This document shows positions 12,600 to 23,964 of a stretch of DNA of 64,000 bases, in pieces (within the stretch, counting starts at the first letter, position 1; the number at the start of each line of letters is the position of its first letter). A program made the position numbers and the translations under genes. Origin of the DNA: Nezara viridula. Lineage: Eukaryota > Arthropoda > Insecta > Hemiptera > Pentatomidae. Where the stretch lies: assembly GCA_928085145.1 (NCBI GenBank), contig OV725082.1, forward strand, positions 25,019,474 through 25,083,473, given 5' to 3'. A model generated the notes under the pieces. It was not told the origin of the DNA, searched no databases, and was given only the letters and a program-made list of their open reading frames with translations.

Positions 12600-13150
12600 T
12601 AAACCAACCTCTCACAAAATATACGAATACTTACTTATCGAGCACTCCAGTAAAATATGACGCTTGGCCACCCTCCAATCGTCTCGATCCATCGTCTTCC
12701 TCCTCCACACAGTCACTAGAAGCTTAGCCAAATGCTACTCCACACTCTTCTGCCAATTTGTTGTAGGGCGTCCCCTTCTTGTATCTTGGAAATCCTCTTT
12801 CATTGTCTTTTTTGTTATATGATCTTCTCTCAACCTTTCAATATGACTAAGCCTACTTAGCCTTCTTGATATAACAAATCTGACTCATGTCCTATGATGT
12901 TACCATGTTCTTTATTCTTTCTGATTCTTAAGGTGCCGTCTGAGCATATTGGACCGAAAATACGCCTTAATATTTTTCTCTCAAAGACACTTGGTCCGGA
13001 ACTTTCTTTGCCCAGGTTTCTGCTCTTGTATATTTTTAATTTGGTTTGCTTGATAGAAGGGTTGATTTCATCACTTCCCTTGGCGATTAAACGAATGGTT
13101 TGATTTAATATGGGCATTGACAGAACATTAAGAAACTTCATTTAGGCTCT
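12600..13150 (-). pseudogene. LINE-D (RTE-like) endonuclease/reverse transcriptase C-terminal relic
   Basis: Reading the minus strand from about 13141, the frame contains SVFERKILRRIFGPICSDGT and LRIRKNKE. This is the hallmark block of the RTE-like proteins often misannotated as craniofacial development protein 2-like. After a frame change the next part reads LSHIERLREDHITKK, then DTRRGRPTTNWQKSVEWHLAKL-like sequence (GRP..NW) and DRDDWRVAKRH near 12690. Together these follow the normal C-terminal order. At least one frameshift and several stops are needed to join them. The part upstream of FERK does not resemble the usual ETW.L...LE..L stretch, so an indel or rearrangement may lie near 13030. 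Confidence 0.65.
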
Positions 13151-13744
13151 GGGAATTCTGTCAGGCACTATGAAAAGGGTTGATTCTTGCAGCAATAACA
13201 ATGTATATCTCGTCCCTTGGTGTCGTAATGCACTAAGATCCGCTAACAAGTCTCCTATTGATACTGCAGGTTTCACTTAATCTAAACCTTGGAAGACAAC
13301 AATTATTGGCGATATACACTTGCCGGTGCTCTTGACCACTCATTCTAACAATAATATTGCAAACTTCTGATTCAATATGATGTCTTTGCAGCGTTAAACA
13401 GAATATTGCTGGATTAAAATTGAGAAAACAGCTGTTGGCCTACATAATGATTATTCTTCATGTTGACTATTCTTTATTAATAATTTATTAATAGTACAGA
13501 ACACTTGGTATTTACTTTTTCTGTTTATCAACTTATACGAAAATTATTATAAAAAATATTTAAAAAATCGTATATTAATTGAAATGAATCAAATAGAAAT
13601 ATCCTTATTCATTTTGTGAAGTATATATATACATATATATTTAATTTTAAATTCATATAGTATTAACTTTTTTCAAATTTTGTAGTCCTGAGAATTTTGT
13701 ATTATTGAAATTTATAACTGTATTAAATGATAAATACAACAAGT
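13151..13744. other. AT-rich stretch, no gene seen
   Basis: 13151-13440 has mixed base composition and may be older flank of the LINE-D relic, but I find no motif. 13440-13744 is plain AT-rich DNA. Confidence 0.4.
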
Positions 13745-14040
13745 AAATATGAAACAAGTAAGATGGCATGTACAAAATGATGAAAAATTACCCATTGGTA
13801 GAGCTCCAATTATATTTCTATATTAGAAGGTCCCGAGGCAATCTTCTTTTCAGACGCCTCAGAGGGTTATCAGGGGTAGAAGAGGAAGCAAGGTTGGAAA
13901 CAGGAGGGTTCGGATGGTTCAGAAGTTAATTATGGAAGGATAGGTATCTGGATTGAGCTAAATCGGAAACATATGGTCGTTATAGATGATTTTATTTGTG
14001 ACAAAGTAGGGAGCATTGAGGATTTCGGATAGTCCTGACT
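13745..14040 (-). pseudogene. LINE-B C-terminus and 3' UTR
   Basis: The minus strand gives the LINE-B ending in mutated form: a SMLPTLSQIKSSI-like stretch (the AP..V.NK.I block), then PSEASEKKIASGPSNIEI-like sequence in shifted frames where the 48.6-kb copy has PPRRLKRRWPRDLLT. The 3' UTR carries TGAAAAATTACCCATTGGTA on the plus strand, the same block as at 28.24, 30.79 and 48.55 kb. It is a 5'-truncated copy. Confidence 0.65.
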
Positions 14041-14744
14041 TAAAATTTATTTTCAGCCAACTTTAAATTGAAGTTAATTTGCTTAGGATATAAAATCTAA
14101 CTAACTTTCAAGCATATTTTAAATCAATCATAGGAAACGTTGTAGAATAAAAAAAAAATTACAAACTCATGAATATCACTATCTTCTGCCTATGCAATTT
14201 TCAAAACCAAATAAACTTTGTTGACTGCTTGCAGAATGACTTAACGAAAGTAAGAAGATGAAATAATAGGCTATCAAACTTTTTTTCGTCATTCCTTTGT
14301 TTCTAATGGTTTCTTCATTTCAACGAAAACGGGGAAAAAAATGTTTTATCGTTTCAACAGTTGTTTAAACACCAATAATTGCAATAAATATTTTACGACT
14401 TCCTCAATACCATAGCTAACCCAAGGCCAAAGTCGTAATATCTCCCCACGTAAAATGGGAAAGGTTAACCAACTTTTTACAACTTCATTTATCTTTGGCT
14501 ATTTATTTTTTTATCAGTTTTATTGTTATTAAATTTTTTATTTTTTTAATCCATAAAAATATTTTAGAATTGTTGAATTGTCCAATTGCCCATAGAGTAT
14601 GAATTAGAATTGTCCATATACATATTTTAGAAAAAAAAATACTAAGTACATTTATTAGAAAATAAGAAACGCTATAAAATGGTACAGAATAAAAATATGA
14701 ATTTAATTATTAAAATCGAATACTTAATAGTTGACCGTTACATT
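14041..14744. other. AT-rich stretch, no gene seen
   Basis: No supported feature beyond poly-A and poly-T runs. Confidence 0.5.
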
Positions 14745-14751
14745 ATTAAAG

Positions 14752-14910
14752 AAGGAGATGGTCCGTGGTGGCGGTGATAAATAGACTAAATAGTGGCAAA
14801 ACTATTTTATTAAAAGCCAACGTTTCGACCCGACTTTGCAGGTCTTCTTTAACAAAATAGTTTTGCCACTATTTAGTCTATTTATGACCGCCACCCCGGA
14901 CCATCTCCTT
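14752..14910. mobile_element. Short foldback element, same family as 39.77-40.60 kb
   Basis: Two arms of about 59 bases (14752-14810 and 14852-14910) are nearly perfect reverse complements. Each has the outer block AAGGAGATGGTCCG and the inner block TAGTGGCAAAACTATTTT. The 41-base centre carries on the minus strand GACCTGCAAAGTCGGGTCG followed by GAAACGTTGGC, the hammerhead-like core described separately. The arms match those of the large element at 39.77 kb, so this looks like an internally deleted derivative. The homology continues a little beyond the left arm (GACCGTTACATTATTAAAG). Confidence 0.8.
14813..14850 (-). ncRNA. Hammerhead-like motif, truncated at its 5' core
   Basis: On the minus strand the order is AAGA, a stem II made of GACC and GGTC around a loop, then GAAAC and the potential cleavage site GTT followed by GGCT. 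The consensus start CUGANGA is incomplete here: CTG is missing, because the palindrome centre cuts into it. The copy is therefore predicted inactive. The call comes from comparison with the copies at 39.83 and 40.51 kb. Confidence 0.35.
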
Positions 14911-15200
14911 CCTCATTAGTTATTAAAACATCGACTGATTACAAGTGAAGTTTTATTATTTATTGCACAAATTAATATTAGATATAAAGGCTGTCTCAGT
15001 TCTTAATGTCCAAACTCTTGGAGGGGGAGGAGTGATTGTAGACAAAATTTCCAGCAAAAAAGTCCATTTAATGCATGGGCCAATTCTGAACAAAAAAGTA
15101 TTTAAACCAATTTTGTCTACTTTACGAAGGTATATTTAAAATTTGATTATCTTGAATGGTTTTTTTGAAAAAACGTTGAATAAATTTGGTAAGACCAATG
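14911..15200. other. AT-rich stretch, no gene seen
   Basis: A 64-codon frame at 14945-15139 has no recognisable domain. Confidence 0.4.
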
Positions 15201-15214
15201 ATAAGAAGGACCTT

Positions 15215-15355
15215 AAATTTATTAAGATAAATGATAAAAATAACTTTCAGGAGGTCTGATACGACCGCTGTACTGCTGCAGTTACTGTACTCGTACACGA
15301 ACAGTATATCTCTGTATAGCGGCCGTATTAGAATTATCTTTTATCATTAAACTTA
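15215..15355. repeat. Imperfect palindrome, MITE-like hairpin
   Basis: AATGATAAAAATAA and GATACGACCGCTGTAC on the left face GTATAGCGGCCGTATT and TTATCTTTTATCATT on the right as reverse complements. The centre is near 15290-15300 (ACTGT ... ACAGT). The core is GC-richer than its flanks. I see no tRNA or protein-coding sense. A small palindromic MITE is the simplest reading. Confidence 0.55.
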
Positions 15356-16890
15356 GTGAATAAAATAACTGTTTTCTTAACAAAAAAAATGTAGGCTTAT
15401 TTACGATGGTGTAATTAAAATTTAATTATTTTTAACGTTTTCTGAAAAATGCCTTCTTATTGAATAAACACGGAAGTAAACACGGATCGGCCCATACATC
15501 AAATGAACTTTTTTATCCCATCTCCCAGAGTTTGATTATTAAGAACTAAGGCACTGTTTATAAATTGATTTACGAAAAAATTGTTATAAAAAAATTAGTT
15601 CATGTACAACTACATTTTGTGTGGTAGACTTCATGTTTTTTTTCTATGCTCCCCGATTTAAAATTTCTTCAAATCGAAGTCCCACAAAAATATGGTCTCC
15701 TCTTAAAATTTACTCCCTAAAATATTAACCCCCTCCCCGTAAAAATGTTCTTCCCTTAAAATTTTTGATTATTGCAACTTACGCCAAGCCACCTGACAAC
15801 ATCCTTGCACCTAAGTAAGGCACTATAAATACAAAAAGTTCTAAAATTTTAACTAAACTACAGTGCGAGCAACAAAATACTAAGCAAACTCAGATAAAAA
15901 AAAAAAAATAATTCTCATTATTCTATCAATGCTTTATTGACGGCATTAATTAGAATTTTAGGAACTTAATTTTTCATTTGTTATGTTTTTTAATATATTT
16001 TTTTATATGTTTTCGAATTTAATTTATCAAATTTACATATATATTTAATATGCCAAAGAAATATTGAGGGTCTGTGGAGGTGCGCTAATTCTCACCTCAC
16101 CATTGGGCTCAAAGATCTCAATGGATTTTAATGGTACAGTTTTTTTTTTTTAATTTAATTACCCAAAGCAGTTATTTATTTATCTATCCACGATATATCC
16201 AGTGCATATATGTAGCTTACTTTCATTTAATTACTGTTGTTTGGAAATAATTTAAATTTCATTTTGATCGTCTTTGATTAAAGATAATTAAACTGAGTCT
16301 TGTCGTTTTCGTCTGTTGGTTTAAGACAAGCCAGTTCTATTTAACTATAATGTCTTCTGTCGTCATTCCATTACATGTAAACCGTAAACATTGTGCATTC
16401 ATGTTTATGTTTGAAACATGTTTATTCTATTGTTAAAGTAGTCTTTTGACTTTAAATTAAATTTACTATTCTACAGTAGATAATCGAATGTGTGCTTTTA
16501 ATTTTTTTACAACTATATACATACACTTGAACACATAAAAATAATCACAACTCTAAAATAAAGTGTTTCTAAGATGACATTTTCAAATTGTTTAGTGTAA
16601 TTATTTCTGACACAGTAAACTACAGATAAGATATTCCTTGACCTACTAGTAACAATCTAAAATCTTTTTTGGAGCCGGCATGAAACAGATAATGATTCTT
16701 TATCAAAGTAAAAAAAAAAAATACCGTTTTATCTCATTGAGTTTCAAAATAATTAATTAATTTTTTCAGAAAGAGAATTGTATAAAAAATAAAAATCCCT
16801 CGCTCAATAAATGTCTTGATTAAAGAGCTATAAACCGCTAGCAAATTTTCAGAAAAAAATGAGATATTTATATTTTATTAATAACTAGTA
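15356..16890. other. AT-rich stretch, no gene seen
   Basis: No supported feature. Between 15640 and 15800 there are C-rich runs (CCCCCTCCCC) without coding sense. Long poly-A and poly-T runs occur at about 15895, 16140 and 16710. Confidence 0.5.
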
Positions 16891-16894
16891 TTTT

Positions 16895-18240
16895 GAACTT
16901 CTTCTTTTTCTTCCTCCTCAGTGCTCTCAGCGTGGAGGTCCCTCGATCCAAGCTTTTCATCTCTCCCGGTCCCTCGCGAATGCCTTCATGGGATCCAACA
17001 GCTTTTCTCTTTTCTCTTCTACTAGTGCTACGTTATCCAGCCACGACAACCTTGCCCTGCCTCTTGGTCATGTACCAGTTGGTCTTCAAATAATTTGCGT
17101 GGTCTACGGTCTTCATCCATTCGGCATATATGTCCGAACCACATCAACAGCCTCTTCTCAAGATTTTCAATTAGTGGTTTCTTCCCAACTCTTCCCCTAT
17201 TCTGGTATTCCTGAAGCATTCACTTCGCGCTCGGCCGTCTACTTTTCCGAGGTATATGTACGGTAATTCTGTTCCTCAATTTGTCAGGCTTTCAATTCCA
17301 TATAGTATGGTGGGAAGGTAAATGGCGTTAAAAATGTGAAGCTTTACTTTTTTCTCGACTTCACGTTTTCCAACAACAGTATTGAATATTTGGTAATAAA
17401 TGTTGTTTGTTTTTCTAATCCTGTTAGATATTTCTTGTTGAATTTCACCATGTCTACTAATAACTGTACCATTTCTCTTCTGCTAGTAATCTACACATCA
17501 TCAGTTTCTTGTCCAATTTTCATGACTTTAATTTTACTTGTATTTATAATCATGCCTTTTTTTCTTCAGATCCGCTTCCTATTCAATAAAGCTTGTTGAA
17601 GATCCTGTAAGGAGTCCGCTATGATTACAATATCATCGGCATAGAGAAGTGTCTGAGCAAGAACTGTTCTCAAGTTTCATTTCCCTACTACTGTTCGTGT
17701 CGTCCTTCCTTTACATATTTTCAATACCCCGTTCACCAAAACAATAGAAAGAATAGGCCGCAGTCTATCTCTCTGTTTGACACCTCTCTTCATATCAAAG
17801 CTCGTAGACTTCTTTCCATTCATCCTGACTTTACCGTTTGAGTCCTTATACTATTTTATTTTATGATTTTATTTGACTCTTGGTACTGAATCAAAATCGG
17901 CTTGCATATCTAAAAAAGCTAAATAAACATTTTTATCCCTATCCCAAGCCTTTTCTATGAAGGTCCTCAGTGAAAATATTTGGTCCTGGGTCTGTCTAAA
18001 AGGTTTAAATACGACTTGCTTTTCTTCAAGGTCCTTTTATACTACATCTTTGAATCTCGAGGATATATTGGTCTATAGTTGTTACAATCACTTTGTCTTC
18101 CTTTCTTATGTATTGGGATAATGACATTATATTCCGAGTCTTTGGGAATGCTTTTCTCGTCATATATTTTCTGAAATAAACCCTGTAGAACTTTAATTAT
18201 TCCATTGTCTCCATATTTGATAAGATCCGGGAAAATATAA
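16895..18240 (-). pseudogene. LINE-D-like (RTE-type) reverse transcriptase with intact YADD, otherwise broken
   Basis: This is the longest reverse transcriptase relic in the window. Reading from 18240 downwards, the minus strand gives QTQDQIFSLRTFIEKAWDRD, then AFLDMQADFDSVPR (the motif-A block with the first catalytic Asp, about 17880-17925). Next come KRGVKQRDRLRPILSIVL (the R.GV.QG..L.P.LF block) and LLYADDIVIIADS with YADD codons at 17632-17643. The C-terminal block is LEKRLLMWFGHICRMDEDRR near 17110-17170, followed by GRP-like remains. The order is that of RTE-like LINE polymerases. Stops and frame changes separate the blocks (for example after the motif-A block and after YADD), so no intact protein is made. 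The endonuclease domain is not visible. The known role of the family is target-primed reverse transcription. Confidence 0.8.
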
Positions 18241-19384
18241 AAAAAAAAATGTGATATTTATTTTCTTTTATTAACTAATATTTTGAGCTTTAACCTTGAA
18301 ATTCTCACAATTTTTAGGATGACCTCGGTCTCACCTTAAATAAGATTTAGTCATAAAATAGGCCTAAGTTAACTAGATATTATACCTGAACCAATCCATC
18401 CAATTTGATTTTTATGAAATATTTTATTGACATTTTATCTTCCTAAGCCACCCCTCGATTTCATCAAAAACAACTTATTAGTTTTGCAGTACAGCCATTG
18501 ATAGATGGTAAGTGCTTTGCAACTATTGATTTTTAAACATTAAAAAAAAGTCCTGCATTACTATTTACTAACATCCTTATTGACAGAATATTATTAATAA
18601 AAAAAAATGTTTAAGATTTAAAAATATAAAATAAAGGAAGCTATCTGTGTGGACGGATTCAGACTTTTTCTTTCGACAGTAAACACGTATAAATATAAAT
18701 AAAAATTTTTATTTTCACAGTAAGAAAATTAATCCAAGTACTTGGTGATTTAAATTTTTAAAGTGTTACTTAATGACTTTTCCAATAAACCTACACTATG
18801 TTAATTATCATGAAAAATATTTTGAATATTTTTGCATATTTTCTAATAAATTAAAAAAACATACACAATACCCAAGCGCCTTAAACACACTAGCTGTGAG
18901 CCATTATGCTCGAATATTTTTTCGCGTCCAGTTGATCTGTACTAAATTTATTTTGTTGATTGCTACATCTTCCGATTCAAAAGTCTTTTTTTAGCATAAG
19001 CATTATCATGTTTTGTGGTTTATTAAATTTGTATTTAATGTGTCGACAACACAGATTTTCCCGACCTGGAATATTTTAGCGAGATCAAAAATAGAGAAAA
19101 TTCTTGAACTCAATCAATGAAATCCATCAATCGATTCAATCCATCACCGATGCTGATTATGCTGAATTTATGAACGACTTCTAGTGAAATTTATAAACTT
19201 TTGGAAGTTTATGAAACAAATGAAAAATATAAAATATAGAAAGAAATATTTATCTATAGAATTGTTGAGTATCGAATTATAAATATATATAGATTGTAAA
19301 GTGAATATAAATATGCAAAGTTTTTTATCTTTTTATCTTATAATCTTTATTCACAGCTGGCTTTGATAATATTAGCAATCAGTG
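18241..19384. other. AT-rich stretch, no gene seen
   Basis: No supported feature. The frame at 18773-18994 is a chance frame by composition. Confidence 0.5.
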
Positions 19385-19560
19385 AAGATGTTGCTGATAA
19401 AATAGAATAGCCTGAGAGTCGTACGGGGAAGCAATACCCAGCGGCACCTCTACCTGGCCTGATATCTACATAGATGTCCCTCCTCTCCTTTTCAACCTTC
19501 TTTCGCCGTTACTCCTTTCATGCGTGTTGTAACCATGCCATTTATGTCCTTGCGATTTGT
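19385..19560 (-). pseudogene. LINE-A C-terminal/3' UTR fragment
   Basis: The minus strand contains RRLKRRGGTSM-like sequence, then the family 3' UTR block GAGGTGCCGCTGGGTATTGC. The same CCGCTGGG..TTCC block follows the stop codon in the copies at 0.55, 11.57, 43.55 and 44.5 kb. Short and badly mutated. Confidence 0.5.
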
Positions 19561-20300
19561 CTTGCAATCGTACTTAATGGAATCGATTATGTTTTTTAAC
19601 ATTCGGCATTTGAGGGTCAATGTGTAGGTTATTTTGCCTAGGTAACAAGGAGATTTCGTAATTGTTCAGAATTTATTTGATTGAATTATTTAAAATTTGT
19701 TAATGTATCTTTTTAGCTGTCCCATATATGCCGAAGTCCAAATAGTTTCAGTTTGTGTTCAATATGTTGCCAATTTTTAGTTTTTAGTGTTTCCAGAGAT
19801 CCGAATGTAGAATTCTTAGAGATTGGGTTTTTTTTTTTTTTTTTTTGTGATGTTTATCATTTTTCGGTCATATGTCAAACCTAGTTAATGGACGGTATCA
19901 AACTATGGAATCAGATTTTCTGGAATGTGAAATACTGTCCATTTTTCATGAATATAACTGTTAGTAAGAAAAGGATACACAATACTGATGTTTTTTTAAT
20001 GTTTCACATGCCTTAGACTTACATATATTCAGTAATACCACTTCTTTAAAGTTCAATAAACGAAAATAAATATTAATATTAAATGATTATTTTTTCCTGA
20101 TCCGAAATTGCAATTATGGTGTAAGGGGTCAGATACGATCTAACGTTTATAAACTAGGGTTGAGAATCCGCCGATGATTTTAGAAACAGTCTGATTGATT
20201 TCTTATGCCAATACATGAGCTCAGCGCTGAGTTTAGCAACCTTCACACATTAACCTTTCCAGAATAAAATACAAACATATCAACATAAAATAACCAAATA
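19561..20300. other. AT-rich stretch, no gene seen
   Basis: No supported feature. An 18-base T run lies near 19830-19846. Confidence 0.5.
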
Positions 20301-20549
20301 CCCATTATTTATGACAAATCGAATTGATCTTTGTTGTAAGCTGGATGACTCACTAAGGCTGCCCTTGGCCGCAGACAATGCAGTTACTATTTCCTCTAGC
20401 TACCGACCTCAACATAATAGCTTCGTTCTAACCAAACTCACCTCGATGAATCCAAATCAGCTTCGGTTTTTATTTTATTCAAATATTCCGGAGAAATTTC
20501 GATTGGATGTTATGAATATTAATTCAATCGTGCGATTGTTCTGAACAAA

Positions 20550-20880
20550 AAGGACTTCTCCAGGTTAAAGGAGATGCCATTGGACAATGTGCCAATTATA
20601 ATTCGGAGATAATGCACTCTCGTCAGATCGGAGGTTGGAAAGCTTGCACCTTGAGGTCCCGTGTCGAAGTGGAAATGCGGCGCGTGGGATCTGTCGTGAT
20701 TCCGTCTCAGATTCGAACGTTTCGCCCAGTCATGAAACGTTTGTAGGTGATTTAGGAAGGTGGGTGAGGTCGCGTGGGGTTTCAGGCTATCGCAATAATA
20801 CCTGAAATGTCTGCGTCATCTGCGTAAATAGCTTTCAGCGAGTGTACTGTTTGTTTGTTATATCTTACAAGTGTGTCATC
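20550..20880 (-). pseudogene. Jockey-like LINE reverse transcriptase fragment with YADD
   Basis: On the minus strand AIYADDADIS places the catalytic YADD codons at 20815-20826. After a frame change it continues LKPHATSPTFLNHLQTFHDW, AKRSNLRRNHDRSHAPHF and IIIGTLSNGISFNLEK. That fits the region after YADD in Jockey-type polymerases (an alpha-helical L..HL...W...W.L..N..K block, then LG). One frameshift next to YADD and later substitutions mark it as dead. The upstream fingers and the endonuclease are not recognisable. Confidence 0.6.
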
Positions 20881-21189
20881 TAAATGATTAACATTATATT
20901 AGACAACTAGAGGTGAGATTAAGTGCTAACTGATTCATTAACGAGTTTACATAATCACTTTCTAAACTATTCCTCAATATTGTGAGATATGTAAAAAGAA
21001 GGTGGCCATGGGATTGTCTATCGCAAATCAGACAATACGCAGGTCCATATAGTATTATTGTCACAAGTCCCATTCAAACCATAATAATTTTCATCAGCTT
21101 GTTTATTAAAGGAATTTAGAAAAAAGTTGTTAATTTTAATAAATGCTAATTTGCTGACTAATTACAAATATGGTATTTCATAAGAAATA

Positions 21190-21520
21190 TAGTACCCAGC
21201 AGAAACTCTTCCCAGCTTCGATTAAACTCTATCGAATCTCAAAAGGAGATCTCTCATCTAGCTCTTTTTCAGGCGCCTTCCAATAGGCATGTTAGCCGCA
21301 ACCTTTCGTTAATCAGTCTTTTGTTATGTCCACAAAGTTTGTTATGCAAACGAAGATAAGGAGCACGTACGTGTTGGTCAATTGTTTGTTTTGTAAGTCA
21401 GTATGTAGAGGTTTGTTATTTATGTTCCAGAGAGATTCTGCTAATGGTCTATTAGAGGTACGTATAGTTAGTAGAGTGATCAGAAGGTCTCTGTAGCGCG
21501 TGTTCAAATTTGGGTATTAT
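21190..21520 (-). pseudogene. LINE-A-like reverse transcriptase C-terminus
   Basis: A minus-strand frame covers ESLWNINNKPLHTDLQ, matching the AP W.V.NK.LH.DL block of the other copies. In another frame near 21215-21300 comes NMPIGRRLKKSWMRDLLLRF, the family C-terminus. A frameshift lies between them. The 3' UTR is short or lost. The 20.55-20.88 kb fragment on the same strand lies downstream of this C-terminus, so the two cannot be one collinear copy. Confidence 0.6.
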
Positions 21521-22440
21521 GAAGTTAATGGATGAAGGAAGGGGATAGGACACGAAGATCTCAAGTGTCCCTCTGAGCACCCAAATCACACTTGGTCTGC
21601 GAGCTAAGGAACGAAACTCAAGACACCACAGTACCGGAACCATAAACGAAGGGATGAATCTCCAGATTTTGTGGGAGGATGAATTTCTAACGGAGTGATA
21701 TGCCTCCAGATTTATTAAATAAGACAACAAGCGGACGTATAAATATCTAGACTATATACACAGAGAGAAAAAGGGAAAACGTTAATAGGGAATAGTGAAA
21801 TAAAAGGTGGTTTTGAAGTTGAACCAAAAAGCGTATATAGAATATGCTTGTCAAATTGCTGAGATGGTCTACATCGTGAACGATGGAGACTAGAAGACTT
21901 AATTAACAGTTTGCTGACTGCGGTCTTCATTCCGCCATGACTTATTCAGCTAGCAAGAGTATTGACAGTTAGTGTTATTTTTAAGGTTTGGTCAGGATGC
22001 CTTATTGCCCATAAACTTTATTATTGAAATGTATACACATATTTACAATTTAGAACTTCAGTTTTTTACAATACAATAATGAGAAATAAAAATACATCTT
22101 TTATATACATTGAGTGAGAGCGCACGTCTGACGCTGCCAGGTAGCGGCATGTGAACTATTAGACCCTCGTAGGTTACACAAGCAGGAATATGCCGTCAGA
22201 AGCCTTAAACTTTTGGAATTGAAAATACTGCATGCGTATATAATTTTTTTTTTTTCGGAACTATAAATCAACTAATTGTAAGACAAATTCAAACAAATTA
22301 CTTTCACTCGTCGACATGAAATTTGGCATTCTATTCACTTCGAAAATGCTCAAATTCGTAAAACAGTTCAAGTAAAATACAATCGACTGTAACAGAAAAA
22401 TGACATGGGGACCACAAATCAACGAAAAAAGAAAAACGAA
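21521..22440. other. Mixed-composition stretch, no gene seen
   Basis: 21520-21960 is more balanced in composition and holds minus-strand frames (21452-21730, 21715-21930) that I cannot place in a family. A GC-richer patch lies at about 22105-22210. Confidence 0.35.
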
Positions 22441-22441
22441 A

Positions 22442-22541
22442 AGAAGAATAGTTGGGGTGGTCAGTCAAAAAAGAAGGCAAAAATAAATGATAATATTTAT
22501 TTTTGTCTTCTTTTTTGACTGACCACCCCAACTATTCTTCT
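22442..22541. repeat. Near-perfect 46-bp hairpin with 8-base loop
   Basis: Arm 22442-22487 and arm 22496-22541 are reverse complements over 46 bases with a single difference (G at 22477 against the T of TCTTC, a wobble pair in RNA), around the loop TGATAATA. The arms hold AGTTGGGGTGGTCAGTCAAA. The perfection contrasts with the decayed repeats around it, which suggests a young inverted duplication or a selected structure. Transcription would give a long RNA hairpin. I do not recognise a known microRNA. Confidence 0.9.
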
Positions 22542-23500
22542 CTTCATTATCCACGACAGTCAACCATTTACCAATTAAAAAAGAAAAACGTTAAACCTAG
22601 ACTACTACTCACTTCTTGAATGGGATTTTGAGGTCTTGTTGAAGGGTTTTGTTAGTTATATAGAACGGAGAGCATCGACTAGGCTGAATGAGTAATGTTT
22701 CTATTCGACAGCGTTAAGCTTCTTTCTACGTATATAGTAAATAACGGACGATTTGGGATTCGGGACGTAATATGAAACTAATTGAAGGTGAGCGAGATAG
22801 AGCGCGCCATGTGCAGCTAATTATACACAGCCTTCCATATTATGACATGTTCAACTCTAACGAAGCATTTAATTAAATCAGGACTTCTTCGCCATTGGTT
22901 CTCATTATGTCTATCTTTTCACGCTTTCGAAAATAATTTGTAATCTGTCGTAGAGTCATTATTTAAATGGCCTGCGGCTTGGTCTTAAGTATGCCGCTAC
23001 CTGCAGCCTCCAGCCTCAGGCCAACTCTCAATTATGTCTAAGAGTCCTCAGCATCTTCTAGTCAGATGGTAAATGTTTTGAAATTTATTCATTCTTAACT
23101 TATTGACTATTCTATATTTATTACAATGAATATGTAGATGAACGATTTGATAAAAAAAGTATTCAATCTATTTTAAGTATGACCCAATGAGCGATAATAC
23201 CGTTATGTTTCATCGGCTATTCATAAAAGAAAAAAAGAAACGATGCTTACACAATAAAGCAAAATGCATAAATGTCCCTTTCATTTATAATTATAAACAA
23301 AATATTTTACATTATTACCCTGAAATAAACCAGAACAAAAAATAAACCTACTTCATCTTAAATTAAATTTATCCAAGCTTAGTTCAGCAGCAGAGACAAC
23401 TAACTACTACTATCTTTTGACTTTAATATCGCTGCAAACAAAATGAACGACTGCCTTTCTACTTCTCATACTTCTCATATTATATATGTATATATATCAC
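22542..23500. other. Partly GC-richer stretch, no gene seen
   Basis: 22620-23050 shows more balanced composition without coding structure and could include conserved non-coding DNA. The rest is AT-rich. Confidence 0.35.
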
Positions 23501-23519
23501 TTGTTTTTTTTTTTTTCGT

Positions 23520-23873
23520 TTGACGCTTTGGACCATGAAGATCTTTGGCTTCAAGATGCAGTCATCTTACAGACGTATATTTCTTGCGAGAGCACAGAGA
23601 GCACGGATGAGGACACCCACGTTGCTGCGAACCGTGGTCTCCATGATGCAGCGGCAGGCTTCCCTTAAATCCAAAGCTGAACCCTTTAGGGCCAATCTGG
23701 CAGTGTCCTTCCTACCGATTTACTCGGGTTCAAGGACACTGGCAAATCGGTCTAAATTCATGGATTATAGCTGCATAGAGTCAGTTGCGCACGAGGAACT
23801 GTTTTCTTATTTCATTCCCCACAACAGACCTTCCATGGACCAAATCTCAGGGAGGCTATTGACATCTTGGTGA
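23520..23873 (+). other. Unrecognised 117-codon open frame
   Basis: A comparatively GC-rich open frame with a mixed composition (Arg-rich N-terminal part, then Ser/Leu-rich). It starts MTLWTMKIFGFKMQSSYRR. I recognise no domain. It lies next to the minus-strand gag relic at 23965-24438, so it may be antisense of, or flank to, the same dead retrotransposon. It could equally be part of an old gene. No splice signals stand out. Confidence 0.2.
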
Positions 23874-23964
23874 ACCACATTTCGATTTTCGATTTAAGTA
23901 CACGAGGTAGAGCCACAGCCCTACTCCAGGTCGGTGTGAGTTGCCTCTAGCAGACTGATGGACC

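Noticed and set aside
17336..17599. 87-codon plus-strand frame
   Set aside because: Antisense of the RTE-like reverse transcriptase relic, whose minus-strand motifs (YADD) explain the sequence.
22331..22531. 66-codon minus-strand frame
   Set aside because: It reads straight through both arms of the 46-bp hairpin; coding would be coincidental.
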